A stretch of 7,069 nucleotides of DNA from Alphaproteobacteria bacterium (GTDB lineage Bacteria; Pseudomonadota; Alphaproteobacteria; UBA8366): NCBI GenBank assembly GCA_018665505.1, contig JABJCS010000157.1:1-7069 (forward strand). The letters run 5' to 3'. Under the pieces are notes generated by a model, which was given only the letters and a program-made list of their open reading frames with translations, made no database searches and was not told the DNA's origin. Position 1 is the first letter of the stretch. Each line of letters begins with the position of its first letter. Shown here piece after piece: positions 6,298-7,069 of the stretch. The translations under genes were made by a program, and so were the position numbers.

Positions 6298-6521
6298 ATA
6301 ATGTCTATCGGACCATCATTTAACCGACATTTCCCAGATAACCTTCATTTCGTAGCCAGCAAAGGTGCTTCTTTCCACCGAAGGAAATAATCTCACCTGG
6401 TCGGTCTCTTGACCACTTCGATTTGACGCTTTGATCAAGCTCAGATGCCCATTTGGCAGTTTTTGCCGTCATCCAGACACACCTTTCCTGTCTTTGCCAC
6501 ATTGCCGTCTATTTTCCCGGC

Positions 6522-7069
6522 CTACGCCGGAACGGGACTTCGCCGCAGGTCATCAATCAAGGTCAGAATTTTCTGGAACAGGTTCCTTGAAACGGCGACC
6601 TCGGCCAATTGGAATGTGACATAGCGGCCATGGCGAACGACCTTGGCTCCAATCTTCTCCAACTTCTCTCTCTGCGTGGTCAGCGACCAATGCTCCACCT
6701 CTTCGGGCAAGGCCAAAGTCCGCATGAAGTTGGCTAGGTTGTAGGCCAGGGCATGACGCTGGAGGCGGACCTCGTTGTTGCGGAACTTGCGGCATGACAG
6801 CCGCGTCCGCTTGATGGCGTTCTTGCCTTCCTTGATCCATTGTTCCGCCGTGCCCCGGTGATTGTAGAAAGCGACGACCCGTTCGGCAGGGCGTGACAGG
6901 TTGGTGACGATGAAGCCGACGCGGGGATACAATTCGCCGGGATGCCACTCGACCTTGGCAACGACACGGCGTTTCTTGTCCCACGATCTGGCCCGATAAC
7001 TGAAGCTGACGTAATAGCGCCGCACATAGTTCGGCGGACGGCCAACGGGGCGGGTCTGCAAATGGGAGA
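6522..7069 (-). CDS. IS1380-family transposase, C-terminal part
   Basis: DDE transposase that cuts and joins the ends of its own insertion sequence. The frame is open to the right edge, with residues Ser-His-Leu before QTRPVGRPP, so about 181 C-terminal residues are present and the 5' part lies beyond the window; the TTG at 7061 is internal. The motif YNHRGTAEQWIKEGK fits the Y(2)R(3)E(6)K signature of the IS4 superfamily and supplies the catalytic glutamate. RLQRHALAYNLANFMRTLALP, EHWSLTT and IGAKVVRHGRYVTFQLAEVAV follow, as I know them from IS1380-type proteins. The visible part is uninterrupted and ends in TAG at 6524-6522, so the copy may be intact. Nothing in this window tests whether the two upstream catalytic aspartates are kept. 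Confidence 0.92.
   Translation of the reverse strand, partial: SHLQTRPVGRPPNYVRRYYVSFSYRARSWDKKRRVVAKVEWHPGELYPRVGFIVTNLSRPAERVVAFYNHRGTAEQWIKEGKNAIKRTRLSCRKFRNNEVRLQRHALAYNLANFMRTLALPEEVEHWSLTTQREKLEKIGAKVVRHGRYVTFQLAEVAVSRNLFQKILTLIDDLRRSPVPA
6522..7069 (-). mobile_element. IS1380-family insertion sequence, one end cut by the window
   Basis: The transposase gene identifies the element. Its terminal inverted repeats and target duplication cannot be confirmed because only one end could lie here. That end must be left of 6522, within the 236-base non-coding stretch before the iron-sulfur gene (6286-6521). Family ends usually begin with CCT. Plus-strand CCT occurrences at 6342, 6396, 6482 and 6487 are candidates; 6396 suits the non-coding length typical of these elements, but this is a guess. 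The boundary given is the coding part only. The element lies upstream of the iron-sulfur gene in the same orientation, so it could affect that gene's promoter. Confidence 0.75.

Noticed and set aside
6310..6366. Minus-strand TTGCTG...TATCTG with 16 bases between, upstream of the iron-sulfur gene
   Set aside because: Each box matches only three of six sigma-70 consensus bases; too weak to call a promoter.
5587..6390. Long plus-strand open frame of 267 codons opposite the iron-sulfur gene
   Set aside because: It is antisense to a well-supported conserved protein, resembles no family, and is rich in residues expected from reading a GC-rich gene backwards.
6320..6502. Minus-strand 60-codon frame between the transposase and the iron-sulfur gene
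   Set aside because: No recognisable motif or family resemblance, and it covers the probable IS end; not supported as a gene.
6517..6530. Hairpin CCGGC-CTAC-GCCGG overlapping the transposase stop codon
   Set aside because: The stem is only five base pairs and no T-run follows on either strand, so it is not a credible intrinsic terminator.

Overview
The window reads as a chromosomal segment of an alphaproteobacterium. It is moderately GC-rich by eye, and the run glnE, response-regulator-like gene, DUF455 gene, bcp looks Rhodospirillales-like. That placement rests on gene order and protein flavour remembered for the group, not on a search.

Left half, plus strand (1-3482): the 3' end of glnE (glutamine synthetase adenylyltransferase, C-terminal adenylylation half) is followed by four small genes in the same direction. 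These are a two-part protein resembling HPt plus receiver but with neither phospho-acceptor, a DUF455 ferritin-like di-iron protein whose GTG start overlaps the preceding stop codon (GTGA), a BCP/PrxQ thiol peroxidase, and a RidA-superfamily protein without the usual catalytic arginine. Gaps are short (-4, 57 and 27 bases after the receiver-like gene) and no terminator is visible, so the run is probably one transcript or a few overlapping ones linking nitrogen-assimilation control with oxidative and metabolite-damage functions.

Middle, minus strand (3484-4957): prfB (release factor 2) converges on the RidA gene with one base between the stop codons. prfB is intact only if the classical +1 programmed frameshift is applied: an AGGAGG, a three-base spacer and CTT TGA C lie at codons 20-24, and the full product is 379 residues starting at 4624, not the 325 residues a simple open-frame call gives. 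Just upstream is an 82-residue remnant of an EamA/DMT transporter, which keeps about two membrane helices of an expected ten.

Right half, minus strand (4954-7069): a 443-residue iron-sulfur protein of the HdrD/GlcF type (two ferredoxin-like cluster motifs and one cysteine-rich CCG domain, with a second CCG domain that has lost its cysteines) overlaps the transporter remnant by ATGA. Upstream of it lies the 3' part of an IS1380-family transposase that runs off the window.

I see no RNA genes, CRISPR arrays or obvious intrinsic terminators. The strongest unusual points are the phosphorylation-dead HPt/receiver protein beside glnE, the altered iron-sulfur protein, and the frameshifted prfB behind a truncated transporter. 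None of these amounts to a demonstrated new system.
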